The translations under genes and the position numbers were made by a program. The notes under the pieces are model-generated. The model was not told the origin of the DNA. It was given only the letters and a program-made list of their open reading frames with translations, and ran no database searches. From NCBI RefSeq assembly GCF_000425805.1, contig NZ_AUED01000003.1, positions 186,001 to 250,000 on the forward strand: a DNA stretch of 64,000 nt. Direction: 5' to 3'. Source of the stretch: Pseudomonas vranovensis DSM 16006. Its GTDB lineage: Bacteria; Pseudomonadota; Gammaproteobacteria; Pseudomonadales; Pseudomonadaceae. Numbering within the stretch: the stretch's first letter is position 1; each line of letters starts with the position of its first letter. Shown in pieces: positions 47,513 to 60,200 of this stretch.

Positions 47513-49090
47513 ATGGCCCTCGACATTCACGCTCACCGAATCCTGATCCTCGACTTCGGTTCCCAGTACACCCAGCTGATTGCCCGCCGCGTGCGCGAGA
47601 TCGGCGTGTACTGCGAACTGCACCCGTTTGACATGGACGACGAAGCGATTCGCGAATTTGCTCCGCGCGGCATCATCCTCGCCGGCGGCCCCGAGTCCGT
47701 GCACGAAGCCAACAGCCCACGTGCCCCGCAGGCCGTCTGGGACCTGGGCGTACCGGTATTCGGCATTTGCTACGGCATGCAGACCATGGCCGAGCAACTG
47801 GGCGGCAAGGTAGAAGGCTCCGAGTTGCGCGAATTCGGCTATGCCCGCGTTGACGTAGTCGGCAAGAGCCGCCTGCTGGACGGTATCGAAGACCACGTCG
47901 ACGCCGACGGCGTCCTCGGCCTTGACGTGTGGATGAGCCACGGTGACAAGGTCACCCGCATCCCCGAAGATTTCCACATCCTGGCCAGCACTCCGAGCTG
48001 CCCGATCGCCGGCATGGCCGACGACACCCGTGGCTACTACGGCGTGCAGTTCCACCCGGAAGTGACCCACACCAAGCAGGGTGGTCGCATCCTCTCGCGC
48101 TTCATCCTCGACATCTGCGGCTGCGAAGCCCTGTGGACCCCGTCGCACATCGCTGAAGACGCCATTGCCCAGATCCGCGCCCAGGTCGGCACCGACAACG
48201 TACTGCTGGGCCTGTCCGGCGGCGTTGACTCCTCGGTGGTTGCAGCCCTGCTGCACAAGGCCATCGGCGACCAGTTGACCTGTGTCTTTGTCGACAACGG
48301 CCTGCTGCGCTTGCACGAAGGCGAGCAAGTGATGGCCATGTTCGCCGAGAACATGGGCGTCAAGGTGATCCGTGCCAACGCCGAAGAGCAGTTCCTGAAC
48401 AACCTGGCCGGCGAAGCCGACCCAGAGAAGAAGCGCAAGATCATCGGTCGCACTTTCATCGACGTGTTCGATGCCGAGTCGAACAAGCTCGAGAACATCA
48501 AGTACCTGGCCCAGGGCACCATCTACCCTGACGTGATCGAGTCGGCTGGCGCCAAGAGCGGCAAGGCTCACGTGATCAAGTCGCACCACAACGTCGGTGG
48601 CCTGCCGGAAGAGATGAACCTCAAGCTGGTCGAGCCGCTGCGCGAGCTGTTCAAGGACGAGGTCCGCCGCCTTGGTCTGGAGCTGGGCCTGCCGTACGAC
48701 ATGGTCTACCGTCACCCGTTCCCGGGCCCGGGCCTGGGTGTACGTATCCTTGGTGAAGTGAAGAAGGAATACGCCGACCTGCTGCGTCGCGCCGACCACA
48801 TCTTCATCGAAGAACTGCGCAAGGCCGACTGGTACCACAAGGTCAGCCAGGCGTTTGTGGTGTTCCAGCCGGTGAAATCGGTGGGCGTGGTCGGTGACGG
48901 CCGTCGATACGCCTGGGTCGTGGCCCTGCGTGCGGTAGAAACCATCGACTTCATGACCGCACGTTGGGCGCACCTGCCTTACGAGCTGCTGGAAACCGTC
49001 AGCGGCCGGATCATCAACGAAATCGAAGGCATCTCTCGCGTCACCTACGACGTGTCGAGCAAGCCGCCAGCGACCATCGAGTGGGAATGA
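47513..49090 (+). CDS. guaA: GMP synthase (glutamine-hydrolysing)
   Basis: A 525-residue enzyme that aminates XMP to GMP. The glutamine amidotransferase domain (1-200) has the nucleophile in [17 protein letters not shown] and the His-Glu pair in [11 protein letters not shown]. The ATP pyrophosphatase domain starts near residue 210 with the P-loop [15 protein letters not shown]. The C-terminal dimerisation domain ends with the XMP-binding KPPATIEWE. It forms a guaBA unit with guaB and is followed by a strong terminator. Confidence 0.98.
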   Translation: MALDIHAHRILILDFGSQYTQLIARRVREIGVYCELHPFDMDDEAIREFAPRGIILAGGPESVHEANSPRAPQAVWDLGVPVFGICYGMQTMAEQLGGKVEGSELREFGYARVDVVGKSRLLDGIEDHVDADGVLGLDVWMSHGDKVTRIPEDFHILASTPSCPIAGMADDTRGYYGVQFHPEVTHTKQGGRILSRFILDICGCEALWTPSHIAEDAIAQIRAQVGTDNVLLGLSGGVDSSVVAALLHKAIGDQLTCVFVDNGLLRLHEGEQVMAMFAENMGVKVIRANAEEQFLNNLAGEADPEKKRKIIGRTFIDVFDAESNKLENIKYLAQGTIYPDVIESAGAKSGKAHVIKSHHNVGGLPEEMNLKLVEPLRELFKDEVRRLGLELGLPYDMVYRHPFPGPGLGVRILGEVKKEYADLLRRADHIFIEELRKADWYHKVSQAFVVFQPVKSVGVVGDGRRYAWVVALRAVETIDFMTARWAHLPYELLETVSGRIINEIEGISRVTYDVSSKPPATIEWE

Positions 49091-49109
49091 TCCCGCCCGC
49101 CGGTTGAGA

Positions 49110-49145
49110 AACGCCATGTCCCTTCGGGGGCATGGCGTTTTTTTT
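49110..49145 (+). terminator. Rho-independent terminator after guaA
   Basis: The stem AACGCCATG / CATGGCGTT with a GC-rich loop is followed by a run of Ts, 20 bases after the guaA stop. Confidence 0.92.
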
Positions 49146-49288
49146 GCTGCAGTCCCCGTCCGCGCAGCCAGTGCCTGCGGCAACTCTTCACTTAATCTTT
49201 CTCAATTGCAGGTGTATCGTATTCGCCCTTCATCGCCGGCCGCATGAGTGCCGGCATGTTGTTCCTGGCATTACGAGGTACCTGCTGC

Positions 49289-50668
49289 ATGTCTTTTACC
49301 CGGCGACAAATTCTCGGAGGCCTGAGCGGCCTGGTGGCGATCGGCCTGGGCGCTGGAGGCGCGGCTCGCTACTGGCTGGGTCGTCCCGATCCGAATGCCG
49401 GGCACGACTACGAGTTGATCGCCGCGCCGTTGGATGTGGAGCTGGTGCCCGGTTTCAACACCGAAGCCTGGGCCTTTGGTCCGTCGGCACCGGGGACCGA
49501 GCTGCGGGCGCGGCAAGGTGACTGGCTGCGGGTACGCTTCATCAACCACCTGCCGGTAGCGACCACGATTCACTGGCACGGCATCCGCCTGCCGCTGGAG
49601 ATGGACGGGGTGCCGTATGTTTCGCAACTGCCGGTGCTGCCGGGTGAGTATTTCGACTACAAATTCCGCGTGCCTGACGCTGGCAGCTATTGGTACCACC
49701 CTCATGTGAACAGTTCCGAGGAGCTGGGCCGTGGGTTGGTGGGGCCGCTGATCGTCGAGGAGCGCGAGCCCACCGGCTTCAAGCACGAGCGCACCCTGAG
49801 CCTGAAGAACTGGCACGTGGACGAGCAGGGCAATTACCTGCCGTTCAGTATTCCCCGCGAGGCAGCACGCGGCGGCACGGCCGGGCGACTGATCACCATC
49901 AATGGCCAACCCAATGCGGTGGTCGATATGCCGGCCGGGCAGATCGTGCGGGTGCGCCTGCTCAATCTGGACAACACCCTGACCTACCGGATCAACCTCA
50001 AGGGCAACTTCGAGGCCAAGGTGTATGCGCTCGATGGCAACCCTGTGACCCCGCGCCCCCTCGGCAAGGCCTACTGGCTGGGTCCGGGCATGCGAATCTG
50101 CCTGGCAATCAAGATGCCGCCTGCGGGTGAGGAAATCTCCCTGCGCGATGGCTCCGTGCGCCTGGGCACCCTGCGTTCGGTGGCCAGCAACGAAGCCCCG
50201 GGTGACTGGCCGCCAGCGCTGCCGGCCAACCCGGTGGCCGAGCCGGACCTGGCCAATGCCGAGAAGCTCAATTTCAATTTCGAGTGGGTGGGGTCGGTGT
50301 CGGTGAACACCGACAACGGTGCGCCACCGAGCCTGTGGCAGATCAACGGCAAGGCCTGGGACATCACCGACAAGACCTGCGCCGACCGCCCGATCGCCAC
50401 GCTCAAGAAGGGCAAGAGCTATATCTTCGAACTGAAGAACATGACCCAGTACCAGCATCCGATCCACCTGCATGGCATGAGTTTCAAGGTGATCGCCTCC
50501 AATCGGCACAAAATCGAAGAGCCGTGGTTCACCGACACCTATCTGCTGGGCAAGAACGAGCGTGCCCAGGTCGCGCTGGTGGCGGATAACCCGGGCACCT
50601 GGATGTTCCATTGCCACGTGATCGACCACATGGAAACCGGCCTGATGGCTGCGATCGAGGTGGTGTGA
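49289..50668 (+). CDS. cumA: CumA, periplasmic multicopper oxidase
   Basis: A 459-residue multicopper oxidase with a twin-arginine signal (MSFTRRQILGGLSGLVAIGL), so it should be exported folded with copper. Four copper motifs are intact: TIHWHGIRLPLEMDG, SYWYHPHVN, HPIHLHGMSF and MFHCHVIDHMETGL. It closely resembles CumA of Mn-oxidising P. putida GB-1 as I remember it. Later work credited Mn oxidation to other oxidases, so the physiological substrate is open. Start 49289 is set by the signal peptide. Its stop overlaps the tadA start (TGATG). Confidence 0.93.
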   Translation: MSFTRRQILGGLSGLVAIGLGAGGAARYWLGRPDPNAGHDYELIAAPLDVELVPGFNTEAWAFGPSAPGTELRARQGDWLRVRFINHLPVATTIHWHGIRLPLEMDGVPYVSQLPVLPGEYFDYKFRVPDAGSYWYHPHVNSSEELGRGLVGPLIVEEREPTGFKHERTLSLKNWHVDEQGNYLPFSIPREAARGGTAGRLITINGQPNAVVDMPAGQIVRVRLLNLDNTLTYRINLKGNFEAKVYALDGNPVTPRPLGKAYWLGPGMRICLAIKMPPAGEEISLRDGSVRLGTLRSVASNEAPGDWPPALPANPVAEPDLANAEKLNFNFEWVGSVSVNTDNGAPPSLWQINGKAWDITDKTCADRPIATLKKGKSYIFELKNMTQYQHPIHLHGMSFKVIASNRHKIEEPWFTDTYLLGKNERAQVALVADNPGTWMFHCHVIDHMETGLMAAIEVV

Positions 50669-51150
50669 TGCGTCAGCCGCTCATCATTGATCGCAGCCGC
50701 GATCAGGAATTCATGCGCCTGGCCCTGGACCTGGCTGCCCAAGGGGCTGCCATGGGCGAGGTGCCCGTGGGGGCTGTGCTGGTGCAGCATGGCCAGGTCG
50801 TCGGTCGCGGCTTCAACTGCCCGATCAGCGGCAGCGATCCCAGCGCCCATGCCGAAATGGTCGCCATTCGGGCTGCAGCCCAGGCGGCCAGCAACTACCG
50901 GCTGCCGGGTAGCACCCTCTACGTCACCCTGGAGCCCTGCAGCATGTGTGCCGGGCTGATCGTTCACTCGCGCATCGCTCGGGTGGTCTACGGTGCCCTG
51001 GAGCCCAAGGCGGGCGTGATACAGAGCCAGGGACAGTTCTTCACCCAGGGGTTTCTCAACCACCGGGTGATGTTCGAGGGGGGAGTACTGGCCGAGGAGT
51101 GTGGGGCGATTCTGTCGGAGTTCTTCAGGGCGCGTCGGGCAAAGTCCTGA
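50668..51150 (+). CDS. tadA: tRNA-specific adenosine deaminase
   Basis: A 160-residue deaminase that changes the wobble adenosine of tRNA-Arg(ACG) to inosine, an essential step in most bacteria. The zinc site is His61 and catalytic Glu63 in DPSAHAEMVAI, with Cys91 and Cys94 in TLEPCSMCAGLIVHSRI. The ATG at 50668 overlaps the cumA stop and fits the family start; a longer frame would add unrelated residues. Translation is probably coupled to cumA. Confidence 0.96.
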   Translation: MRQPLIIDRSRDQEFMRLALDLAAQGAAMGEVPVGAVLVQHGQVVGRGFNCPISGSDPSAHAEMVAIRAAAQAASNYRLPGSTLYVTLEPCSMCAGLIVHSRIARVVYGALEPKAGVIQSQGQFFTQGFLNHRVMFEGGVLAEECGAILSEFFRARRAKS

Positions 51151-51176
51151 ATGGGTAGGGATCGGTTGTTTGAATC

Positions 51177-51290
51177 GCGACCGCTTTGCGGTCGATCGCT
51201 GGCTATCGCCAGCGGCTACGGGGTCAGGCTTTACAATTTGTAGCCGCTGCCGAGGAACGAGGCTGAGATCGGCCGCGCAGCGGTCGTGAC
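51177..51290. repeat. Complex palindromic repeat, family 2, copy B
   Basis: Same organisation as 17617-17720. The head is CGACCGCTTTGCGGTCGATC and the left inner block is GCCAGCGGCTAC. The right inner block is GTAGCCGCTGCCGAG, and the tail is GATCGGCCGCGCAGCGGTCG. It fills the gap between the convergent tadA and mltF. Confidence 0.75.
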
Positions 51291-51296
51291 TTTTTC

Positions 51297-52817
<1,521 letters not shown>

Positions 52818-52924
52818 CTAGCGGTCTTTACGATAGTGGGTGGCAGGTTACTACGTTTGCGTGGTTTTTTTGACCCCCAAGTCCGGTTTGTTCCGCCGAC
52901 ATGCGGCCGCGTCAGAATGCTGTG

Positions 52925-52960
52925 TTCCGGGTGCCGGAATCATCGGATTTAGGCTAGAAT
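52925..52960 (+). promoter_or_regulatory. Candidate purL promoter with dyad
   Basis: The dyad TTCCGG-GTG-CCGGAA (52925-52939) lies just upstream of the -10-like TAGAAT (52955-52960), 43 bases before purL. It could be an operator. No pseudomonad purine repressor site is known to me with this sequence. Confidence 0.35.
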
Positions 52961-53003
52961 GCACGGCCTCTAAGCACACCCCCTTCCTGAGGCTGTCCCG
53001 ACG

Positions 53004-56000
53004 ATGTTGATCCTGCGCGGCGCTCCTGCCCTTTCTGCCTTTCGCCACGGTAAATTACTCGAGCAATTGAGCCAGAAAGTCCCCGCTGTTAGTGGTTTGT
53101 ATGCTGAATTCGCTCATTTCGCCGAGGTTGACGGCGAGCTGACCGCCGACCAACAGCACGTGCTTGCGCGCTTGCTCAAGTACGGCCCAAGCGTACCGGT
53201 ACAGGAGCCGACCGGGCGTCTGTTCCTGGTTATGCCGCGATTCGGCACCATCTCGCCCTGGTCGAGCAAGGCCAGCGACATCGCCCACAACTGCGGCCTG
53301 GAAAATATCCGTCGTCTGGAACGCGGTATTGCGTTCTATGTCACCGGCCAACTGAGCGACGCCGATGCAGCCAACGTCACCGACGTATTGCACGACCGCA
53401 TGACCCAGATGGTGCTGACCAAGCTTGAAGACGCCGCCGGCCTGTTCAGCCATGCCCAGCCCAAGCCGATGACCTCCGTGGACATCCTTGGCGGCGGTCG
53501 CGCCGCACTGGAAAAGGCCAACGTCGACTTGGGCCTGGCCCTGGCCGAAGACGAGATCGACTACCTGGTCGCCGCCTTCCAGGGGCTCAAGCGCAACCCC
53601 AACGACATCGAGCTGATGATGTTCGCCCAGGCCAACTCCGAGCACTGCCGTCACAAGATCTTCAACGCCAGTTGGGATATCGACGGCCAGAGCCAGGAAA
53701 AAAGCCTGTTTGGCATGATCAAGAACACCTACCAGATGCACAGCGAAGGTGTGCTGTCCGCTTACAAGGACAACGCTTCGGTGATCGTCGGTAACGTCGC
53801 CGGGCGCTTCTTCCCGAACCCTGAGACCCGCCAGTACGGTGCGGTGCAGGAGCCGGTGCATATCCTGATGAAGGTCGAGACCCACAACCACCCGACCGCC
53901 ATCTCGCCGTTCTCCGGCGCGTCCACCGGTTCGGGTGGCGAAATCCGCGACGAAGGTGCAACCGGCCGTGGCGCCAAGCCAAAAGCCGGCCTGACCGGCT
54001 TCACCGTCTCCAACCTGAACATCCCGGGCTTCGAACAGCCATGGGAACAGGCCTACGGCAAGCCTGACCGCATCGTCAACGCCCTGGATATCATGATCGA
54101 AGGTCCGCTCGGCGGCGCGGCGTTCAACAACGAGTTCGGACGTCCGGCGCTGACCGGCTACTTCCGTACCTTCGAACAGTCGATCAACACTCCCCACGGC
54201 GAAGAAGTGCGCGGCTACCACAAGCCGATCATGCTCGCTGGCGGCATGGGCAACATCCGTGAAGATCACGTCCAGAAGGCCGAGATCACCGTCGGCGCCA
54301 AGCTGATCGTCCTCGGTGGCCCGGCCATGCTGATCGGCCTGGGTGGCGGTGCGGCCTCGTCGGTAGACACCGGCGCCAGCTCCGCTGACCTGGACTTCGC
54401 CTCGGTGCAGCGCGAGAACCCGGAAATGGAGCGCCGCTGCCAGGAGGTCATCGACCGTTGCTGGCAGTTGGGCGACAACAACCCGATCGCCTTCATCCAC
54501 GACGTCGGCGCGGGCGGTATCTCCAACGCTTTCCCTGAGCTGGTCAACGACGGTGGCCGCGGTGGCCGCTTCGAGCTGCGCAACGTACCCAACGACGAGC
54601 CGGGCATGGCCCCGCACGAGATATGGAGCAACGAATCCCAGGAGCGTTACGTCCTGGCGGTCGACGCGGCCGACTTCGAGCGCTTCCAGGCCATCTGCGA
54701 GCGCGAACGCTGCCCGTTTGCTGTCGTTGGCGAAGCGACTGCCGAGCCACACCTGACCGTTACCGACAGCCACTTCGGCAACAGCCCGGTGGACATGCCG
54801 CTTGACGTACTGTTGGGCAAGCCGCCGCGCATGCACCGTTCGGTTACCCGCGAAGCGGAGCTGGGCGACGATTTCGACCCAAGCACCCTGGAGCTGCAAG
54901 ACTCCGTCGAGCGCGTGCTGCGTCACCCGGCAGTTGCCAGCAAGAGCTTCCTGATCACCATCGGCGACCGCAGCATCACCGGCCTGGTTGCCCGCGACCA
55001 GATGGTCGGCCCTTGGCAGGTGCCTGTGGCTGATGTCGCCGTCACCGCCACCAGTTTCGACGTCTACACCGGTGAAGCCATGGCCATGGGCGAGCGTACC
55101 CCGCTGGCCTTGCTCGACGCCCCGGCTTCGGGCCGCATGGCCATCGGCGAGACGCTGACCAACATGGCCGCCTCGCATATCGAAAAACTGTCCGACATCA
55201 AGCTGTCGGCCAACTGGATGTCCGCTGCCGGTCACCCGGGCGAAGACGCGCGTCTGTACGACACCGTCAAGGCCGTGGGCATGGAACTGTGCCCCGAGCT
55301 GGGCCTGACCATTCCGGTGGGCAAGGACTCCATGTCGATGAAGACCCGCTGGAGCGAAGAGGGCGCGGAAAAATCCGTCACCTCGCCGCTGTCGCTGATC
55401 GTCACCGGCTTCGCACCGGTCACCGACATCCGCAAGACCCTGACCCCTGAGCTGCGCATGGACAAGGGCGAGACCGATCTGATCCTGATCGACCTTGGCC
55501 GCGGCAAGAACCGCATGGGCGCCTCGATCCTGGCCCAGACCCATGGCAAGCTCGGCAGCCAGGCGCCGGACGTCGACGACGCCGAAGACCTCAAGGCCTT
55601 CTTCGCCGTTATCCAGGGCCTGAATGCCGACGGTCACCTGCTGGCCTACCACGACCGTTCCGACGGTGGCCTGATGACCACCGTGCTGGAAATGGCCTTT
55701 GCCGGTCATTGTGGTCTGGAGCTGGAGCTCGACACCCTGACCAGCAAGCGCGAGAAAATCGCTGCCATTCTCTTCAACGAAGAGCTGGGTGCAGTGATCC
55801 AGGTGCGCCAGGACGCTACCCCGGACGTCCTGGCACAGTTCAGCGCTGCCGGCCTTGGTGAAGACTGCGTCGCAGTGATCGGCCAGCCGATCAATAACGG
55901 CGAAGTGCTGATCAAGCTGGCCGGTGAGGAGCTGTTCAAGGGCGACCGTCGTCTGCTGCAGCGCCAGTGGGCTGAAACCAGCTACAAGATCCAGCGCCTG

Positions 56001-56903
56001 CGCGACAACGCCGAATGCGCCGACCAGGAATTCGACGTCCTGCTCGAAGAAGACAACCCGGGCCTGTCGGTCAAGCTTGGCTTCGACGTCAACGACAATA
56101 TCGCGGCGCCGTACATCAAGAAGGGCGTGCGTCCCCAGGTGGCGGTACTGCGTGAGCAGGGTGTCAACGGTCAGGTCGAAATGGCAGCCGCCTTCGACCG
56201 CGCCGGTTTCAACGCCATCGACGTACACATGAGCGATATTCTCGCCGGTCGCGTTGACCTCAACGCGTTCAAGGGCCTGGTGGCCTGCGGTGGCTTCTCG
56301 TACGGCGACGTACTGGGTGCCGGTGAAGGCTGGGCCAAGTCTGCGCTGTTCAACAGCCGTGCCCGCGACGCCTTCCAGGGCTTCTTCGAGCGTACCGACA
56401 GCTTCACCCTGGGTGTGTGCAATGGTTGCCAGATGATGTCCAACCTGCACGAGCTGGTTCCCGGCAGCGAGTTCTGGCCGCACTTCGTGCGCAACCGTTC
56501 CGAGCAGTTCGAAGCCCGTGTGGCCATGGTCGAGGTGCAGAAGTCGAACTCGATCTTCCTGCAGGGCATGGCCGGTTCACGCATGCCGATCGCTATCGCC
56601 CACGGTGAAGGCCATGCCGAGTTCGCCAGCCAGGAAGCCCTGCTTGAAGCCGACCTGTCCGGTTGCGTGGCCCTGCGCTTCGTCGACAATCACGGCAAGG
56701 TTACCGAGACCTACCCGGCCAACCCGAACGGTTCGCCGCGCGGGATCACCGGTCTTACCAGCCGCGACGGCCGCGTCACCATCATGATGCCGCACCCTGA
56801 GCGGGTCTTCCGTGCCGTGCAGAACTCCTGGCGTCCGGATGACTGGAACGAAGACGCGGCGTGGATGCGCATGTTCCGCAACGCGCGGGTCTGGGTGAAC
56901 TAA
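53004..56903 (+). CDS. purL: Phosphoribosylformylglycinamidine synthase
   Basis: A 1299-residue single-chain FGAM synthase of the proteobacterial type. It converts FGAR, glutamine and ATP to FGAM in purine synthesis. The N-terminal PurS-like part is followed by two tandem PurM-like halves ([40 protein letters not shown]). The C-terminal glutaminase domain (about 1040-1299) has the nucleophilic Cys in [19 protein letters not shown] and the His/Glu partners in [10 protein letters not shown]. Length is normal. Codon bias is strong. A small NIF3/YqfO-like gene follows two bases after the stop. Confidence 0.98.
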   Translation: MLILRGAPALSAFRHGKLLEQLSQKVPAVSGLYAEFAHFAEVDGELTADQQHVLARLLKYGPSVPVQEPTGRLFLVMPRFGTISPWSSKASDIAHNCGLENIRRLERGIAFYVTGQLSDADAANVTDVLHDRMTQMVLTKLEDAAGLFSHAQPKPMTSVDILGGGRAALEKANVDLGLALAEDEIDYLVAAFQGLKRNPNDIELMMFAQANSEHCRHKIFNASWDIDGQSQEKSLFGMIKNTYQMHSEGVLSAYKDNASVIVGNVAGRFFPNPETRQYGAVQEPVHILMKVETHNHPTAISPFSGASTGSGGEIRDEGATGRGAKPKAGLTGFTVSNLNIPGFEQPWEQAYGKPDRIVNALDIMIEGPLGGAAFNNEFGRPALTGYFRTFEQSINTPHGEEVRGYHKPIMLAGGMGNIREDHVQKAEITVGAKLIVLGGPAMLIGLGGGAASSVDTGASSADLDFASVQRENPEMERRCQEVIDRCWQLGDNNPIAFIHDVGAGGISNAFPELVNDGGRGGRFELRNVPNDEPGMAPHEIWSNESQERYVLAVDAADFERFQAICERERCPFAVVGEATAEPHLTVTDSHFGNSPVDMPLDVLLGKPPRMHRSVTREAELGDDFDPSTLELQDSVERVLRHPAVASKSFLITIGDRSITGLVARDQMVGPWQVPVADVAVTATSFDVYTGEAMAMGERTPLALLDAPASGRMAIGETLTNMAASHIEKLSDIKLSANWMSAAGHPGEDARLYDTVKAVGMELCPELGLTIPVGKDSMSMKTRWSEEGAEKSVTSPLSLIVTGFAPVTDIRKTLTPELRMDKGETDLILIDLGRGKNRMGASILAQTHGKLGSQAPDVDDAEDLKAFFAVIQGLNADGHLLAYHDRSDGGLMTTVLEMAFAGHCGLELELDTLTSKREKIAAILFNEELGAVIQVRQDATPDVLAQFSAAGLGEDCVAVIGQPINNGEVLIKLAGEELFKGDRRLLQRQWAETSYKIQRLRDNAECADQEFDVLLEEDNPGLSVKLGFDVNDNIAAPYIKKGVRPQVAVLREQGVNGQVEMAAAFDRAGFNAIDVHMSDILAGRVDLNAFKGLVACGGFSYGDVLGAGEGWAKSALFNSRARDAFQGFFERTDSFTLGVCNGCQMMSNLHELVPGSEFWPHFVRNRSEQFEARVAMVEVQKSNSIFLQGMAGSRMPIAIAHGEGHAEFASQEALLEADLSGCVALRFVDNHGKVTETYPANPNGSPRGITGLTSRDGRVTIMMPHPERVFRAVQNSWRPDDWNEDAAWMRMFRNARVWVN

Positions 56904-56905
56904 GG

Positions 56906-57217
56906 GTGTACAAGCTCGCCTTCTTCGTCCCGCCCAGCCATGTGGAGGAGGTCAAGGCCTCTGTGTTCGCCGCTGGCGGCGGACGCATCGGCGACTACGA
57001 TTGCTGCGCCTGGCAGGTGTTGGGCCAGGGTCAGTTCCGCCCGTTGGACGGCAGCCAGCCATTCATCGGGCAAGCCGGCATGGTCGAGCAGGTCGAAGAG
57101 TGGCGGGTGGAGCTGGTGGTGGCCGACGCATTGATTGCGTCGGTGGTCGCTGCGCTCAAGCAGAGCCATCCTTACGAGACTCCGGCTTATGAGGTCTGGC
57201 TACTCGCAGACTTCTGA
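56906..57217 (+). CDS. Small YqfO/NIF3-like protein
   Basis: A 103-residue protein starting at GTG (YKLAFFVPPSHVEEVKASVF). It ends with the HPYETPAYEVW motif seen in the inserted domain of YqfO/NIF3 proteins and in stand-alone CutA-like ferredoxin folds. It has no membrane segment. GTG at 56906 lies two bases after the purL stop, so translation is probably coupled, although purine synthesis is not its evident role. The molecular function of the family is unknown. Confidence 0.8.
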   Translation: MYKLAFFVPPSHVEEVKASVFAAGGGRIGDYDCCAWQVLGQGQFRPLDGSQPFIGQAGMVEQVEEWRVELVVADALIASVVAALKQSHPYETPAYEVWLLADF

Positions 57218-57225
57218 AGCCACTG

Positions 57226-57265
57226 AAAAAGCCGTGACCGGTGTTGAGCCGGTCGCGGCTTTTTT
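57226..57265 (+). terminator. Rho-independent terminator after the purL unit
   Basis: The stem GCCGTGACCGG / CCGGTCGCGGC is followed by six Ts and preceded by five As. It may serve both the purL unit and the convergent tpsA. Confidence 0.9.
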
Positions 57266-57276
57266 GTGCCTGTGGA

Positions 57277-60200
57277 TTATTGGCGATTGCCAGGCTGGTG
57301 GATGCTCGATGTCACGGTTGTGGTGCGGTCGTGGCCACTAGTACGAACCAGTCCCAGGTCAACCGGCGTTTCGTCGCTGGTGCTGCTGTTGCCGGGCTTG
57401 TAGGCTTCGATCAAGCCGGTGACCAGGTCCACCGGCGCGTTGGAGGCGTTGATGCCCACGTCGCGTCGGTGGTCACGGCCGGTGAGCGTTCGTTGGGTGA
57501 CTGGGCTTGAACCCAGCTCAACCTTACCCTTGGCTGTCTGAAGCCGGGCGCCGGACAGTTCGGTGGCGCCTGCGACGTTCAGGTTGATGCCATCGTGACC
57601 ACTGAGCGTACTTTGGCTGGCCACCGATTCGATCTGGGTGTTTTCAAGCTTGAAGGTCAATGTGGGCGACAGGCCCGGATCGACTTTCTGCGCCGTCGGT
57701 CCGACGGCATTCTCAACTTTGCCGCCGAGCGGGCCGGCAAAGGCTTTGGTGGCATTTAGGTAGCCCTGTGGATTTTTCTCCTTGCTAAGGCGGGCGTCGA
57801 GCTCCACCTTCACGGTATTGATCCGGTCCTGAACGCTGGCCACGCGCAGGTCTGCACCTATATCGCCATCAATCATTCCCGCCTCCATGCGTACGCCTTC
57901 CATGCGTACGCCTTCCAGGCGTGTGTCGGCGAGGCTGTTGAGCGTGATCTGTTGAGCGCGCCATTGGCTGTTCTGGTACGCAAGGTTGTCACGCTGATCG
58001 ATAAGTCCCTGGAAGCGGCCGTACAGGCCTCGTTTGTCTTCGTCTTTCGTGGCACCCGGCATGGCGTTGAAACCAGCGCCTGCCGTCAAGTCGAGGTTGT
58101 TGTAGTGCTCAGTGCTGCTGGAGGCCTCGATCGCGATGCCGCCGTTGACGGCATTAATGAGCACCTTGTCTGCGGTGACGTTCACGCCCTGCAGATGCAC
58201 GGCATCGTCCTGGTGGTCGCTACTGGTGATGGCCATTTTATTGGTGGCAAACCATTGGGCGCCGGTAGCGGAAGTGCTGGTCTCGTCGATGCGTCCTGCA
58301 CCGATATGACCTCCCAAGCCACCGCCCTTGCCGTCAGCAGAAGTTTTACCAAGCAGCTCCAAACCACCTCCCAGGCTGTTGCCCTGGGCTCGATGGGTGT
58401 CGGTGGCCGCCCTGACCAGCAGGGGACCACCGGCGTCCAGCGTAATACTGCCTATTTTGTGGGTCCTGCTGCCGATGTTGGTGCCGATCAGCTCCAGGGT
58501 GCGGCCGGACTTGAGCAGTACATCGCCCTTGGCATCGATTTGCGCCGCCCGGCCCTGGGTGTCAGCACGGTCGCTCGCTTTCTGGTCCAGGTAGCCGCGA
58601 AATTCCATTCCCTTGCCTGCAGGGCTGTTACCGCCCTTGGCCCAGGCGTCGCCTTTGAGCTCGTTCAGGTGCGCAAGTTGTTGGTCCTGGGCCTGGGTCA
58701 AGCGCAAGTCGCCTGCGGCCTCCAGCTTCAATGAGCCGTCACCGGCATTCAGGGGGGTGCCTTCGTAGAAACCGTCACTGCCAAGCTGTACCTGGATGCC
58801 GGTCTTCCCGTAGAGGCTCCCCGGTCGCGCCGTTTGAGTGTTCTCATCAGTCCGCAGGCGCCCACCTTTACCTGCAAGGCGCAGGTTGATGTCACTGCCA
58901 GTGCTGGTTTCGACCCGCATACCCGCCTCGACATCCAGTCGATCAAGACTGCTGTGGCTGCTGTCATAGGCAGCGGCCAGGTGATGGGATTGCGCCTCGA
59001 TTGACAGCGCGTCTTTCTCCGCCCTGTAGTGGGTACCGGTATCTGCAATGGTGGTGGCCTTGATCTTGACGGCACCGCCAGTCAGCTCGGTCACTTGGGC
59101 GGTGGTGGTTTGATGGACCTCTTCGCGGTTCAGATGCTTCGCATCAATATCGGTGCCCAGGGTAGGCGGGGCCAGTGAATCCTCGACACCTGCCTGCTGG
59201 AAGCGATTGCCTTCCTCACCTTTGGCGAGCTTTTCAATCGGCCGGGTAATGTCACGATAAACAACGCTCGCCCCCAGGCTTGCCTGCCAGTTCTTGTCGG
59301 TCAGTTTGCTGCTGAGAGTATCGGCCTGTGCGCGGTTCTCAATGTTGCCGGCGTTCACTATCAAGCTTTGATCGGCTTTGATCTTGGCGGCTTCAGTGAC
59401 CAACTTGCCGGTGTTGATCTTCACGTTTTGGCTGGAGGCAAGGCTGCTGACCTGGGGCTGGGTGCGTGTCTCTTCCTTGACCTGTTGCTTGTGATAGCCC
59501 TCAAAGGCGCTGCCCACCGCATCCATGCCGCCAGTGAGCCTAAGCCCGCCCCCGCTGTGCGTGGTGCTGGTCGTATTGGATTGCTCGTTGTGGGCAGCCG
59601 TCAGGTTCAGGTTCTTGGCGTCGATCTCTACGTCATCGGCATTGGCAGAGACCTGGGAGCCGTTGACGGATACATCGCTTTGGCTGATGAGTTGCACCTG
59701 ACCACCGCTGAGCTTGCTGGCGACGTGTGTTCTGTTGGATTTTTGAGTGTCGTCCGTGCTGACGTTGTAGCCTACCGAAGCGTTGTACTGGTGGGAGTCA
59801 GGTTTGCCGTCAACCGCATCCTGGGTCTGGTTGGCACTGGCGGTGAAGCCTCTGTCTTGTTGCTTGGAATGTACGGATTCTTGCTGTTCGGCGGCGCTGA
59901 TGGTGATGTCTTTCTGCGCCTTGAGCTGCAATTGCTTGCCGGCTTCGAGTTTTGAGCCAATCACACGAATTTCGTCGGCACTGGCCAGGCGCACGTTGCT
60001 GTCGGAAGACACATCGCTGATCAGCACATCCTTGCGTTGTTCCTGGCGCTCCGTGGTGCGGCCTATCAGGCCGAATAGTTTTTTATCGTCTTCGCGTTGG
60101 CTGAGGCTGGCCTCGTTGCTGGCCGTTTCAATCGACAGTTGGGCCTTTTCGCTGACCAACAGGGCGTCGCCCTTGCTCTTGACCTTCGAACCCCTGATTT

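Noticed and set aside
47438..49183. 581-codon open frame antisense to guaA
   Set aside because: Shadow of a highly biased housekeeping gene; no recognisable motif or ribosome site.
53055..56483. Open frame of 1142 codons antisense to purL
   Set aside because: It is a by-product of strong GC3 bias on the opposite strand. The purL protein is unmistakable over its full length, and the antisense product has no family features.
57277..58000. Contact-dependent inhibition (CdiA-CT/CdiI) module at the end of tpsA
   Set aside because: No VENN motif, no toxin-like domain, and no small immunity ORF in the downstream direction before the purL-side terminator.
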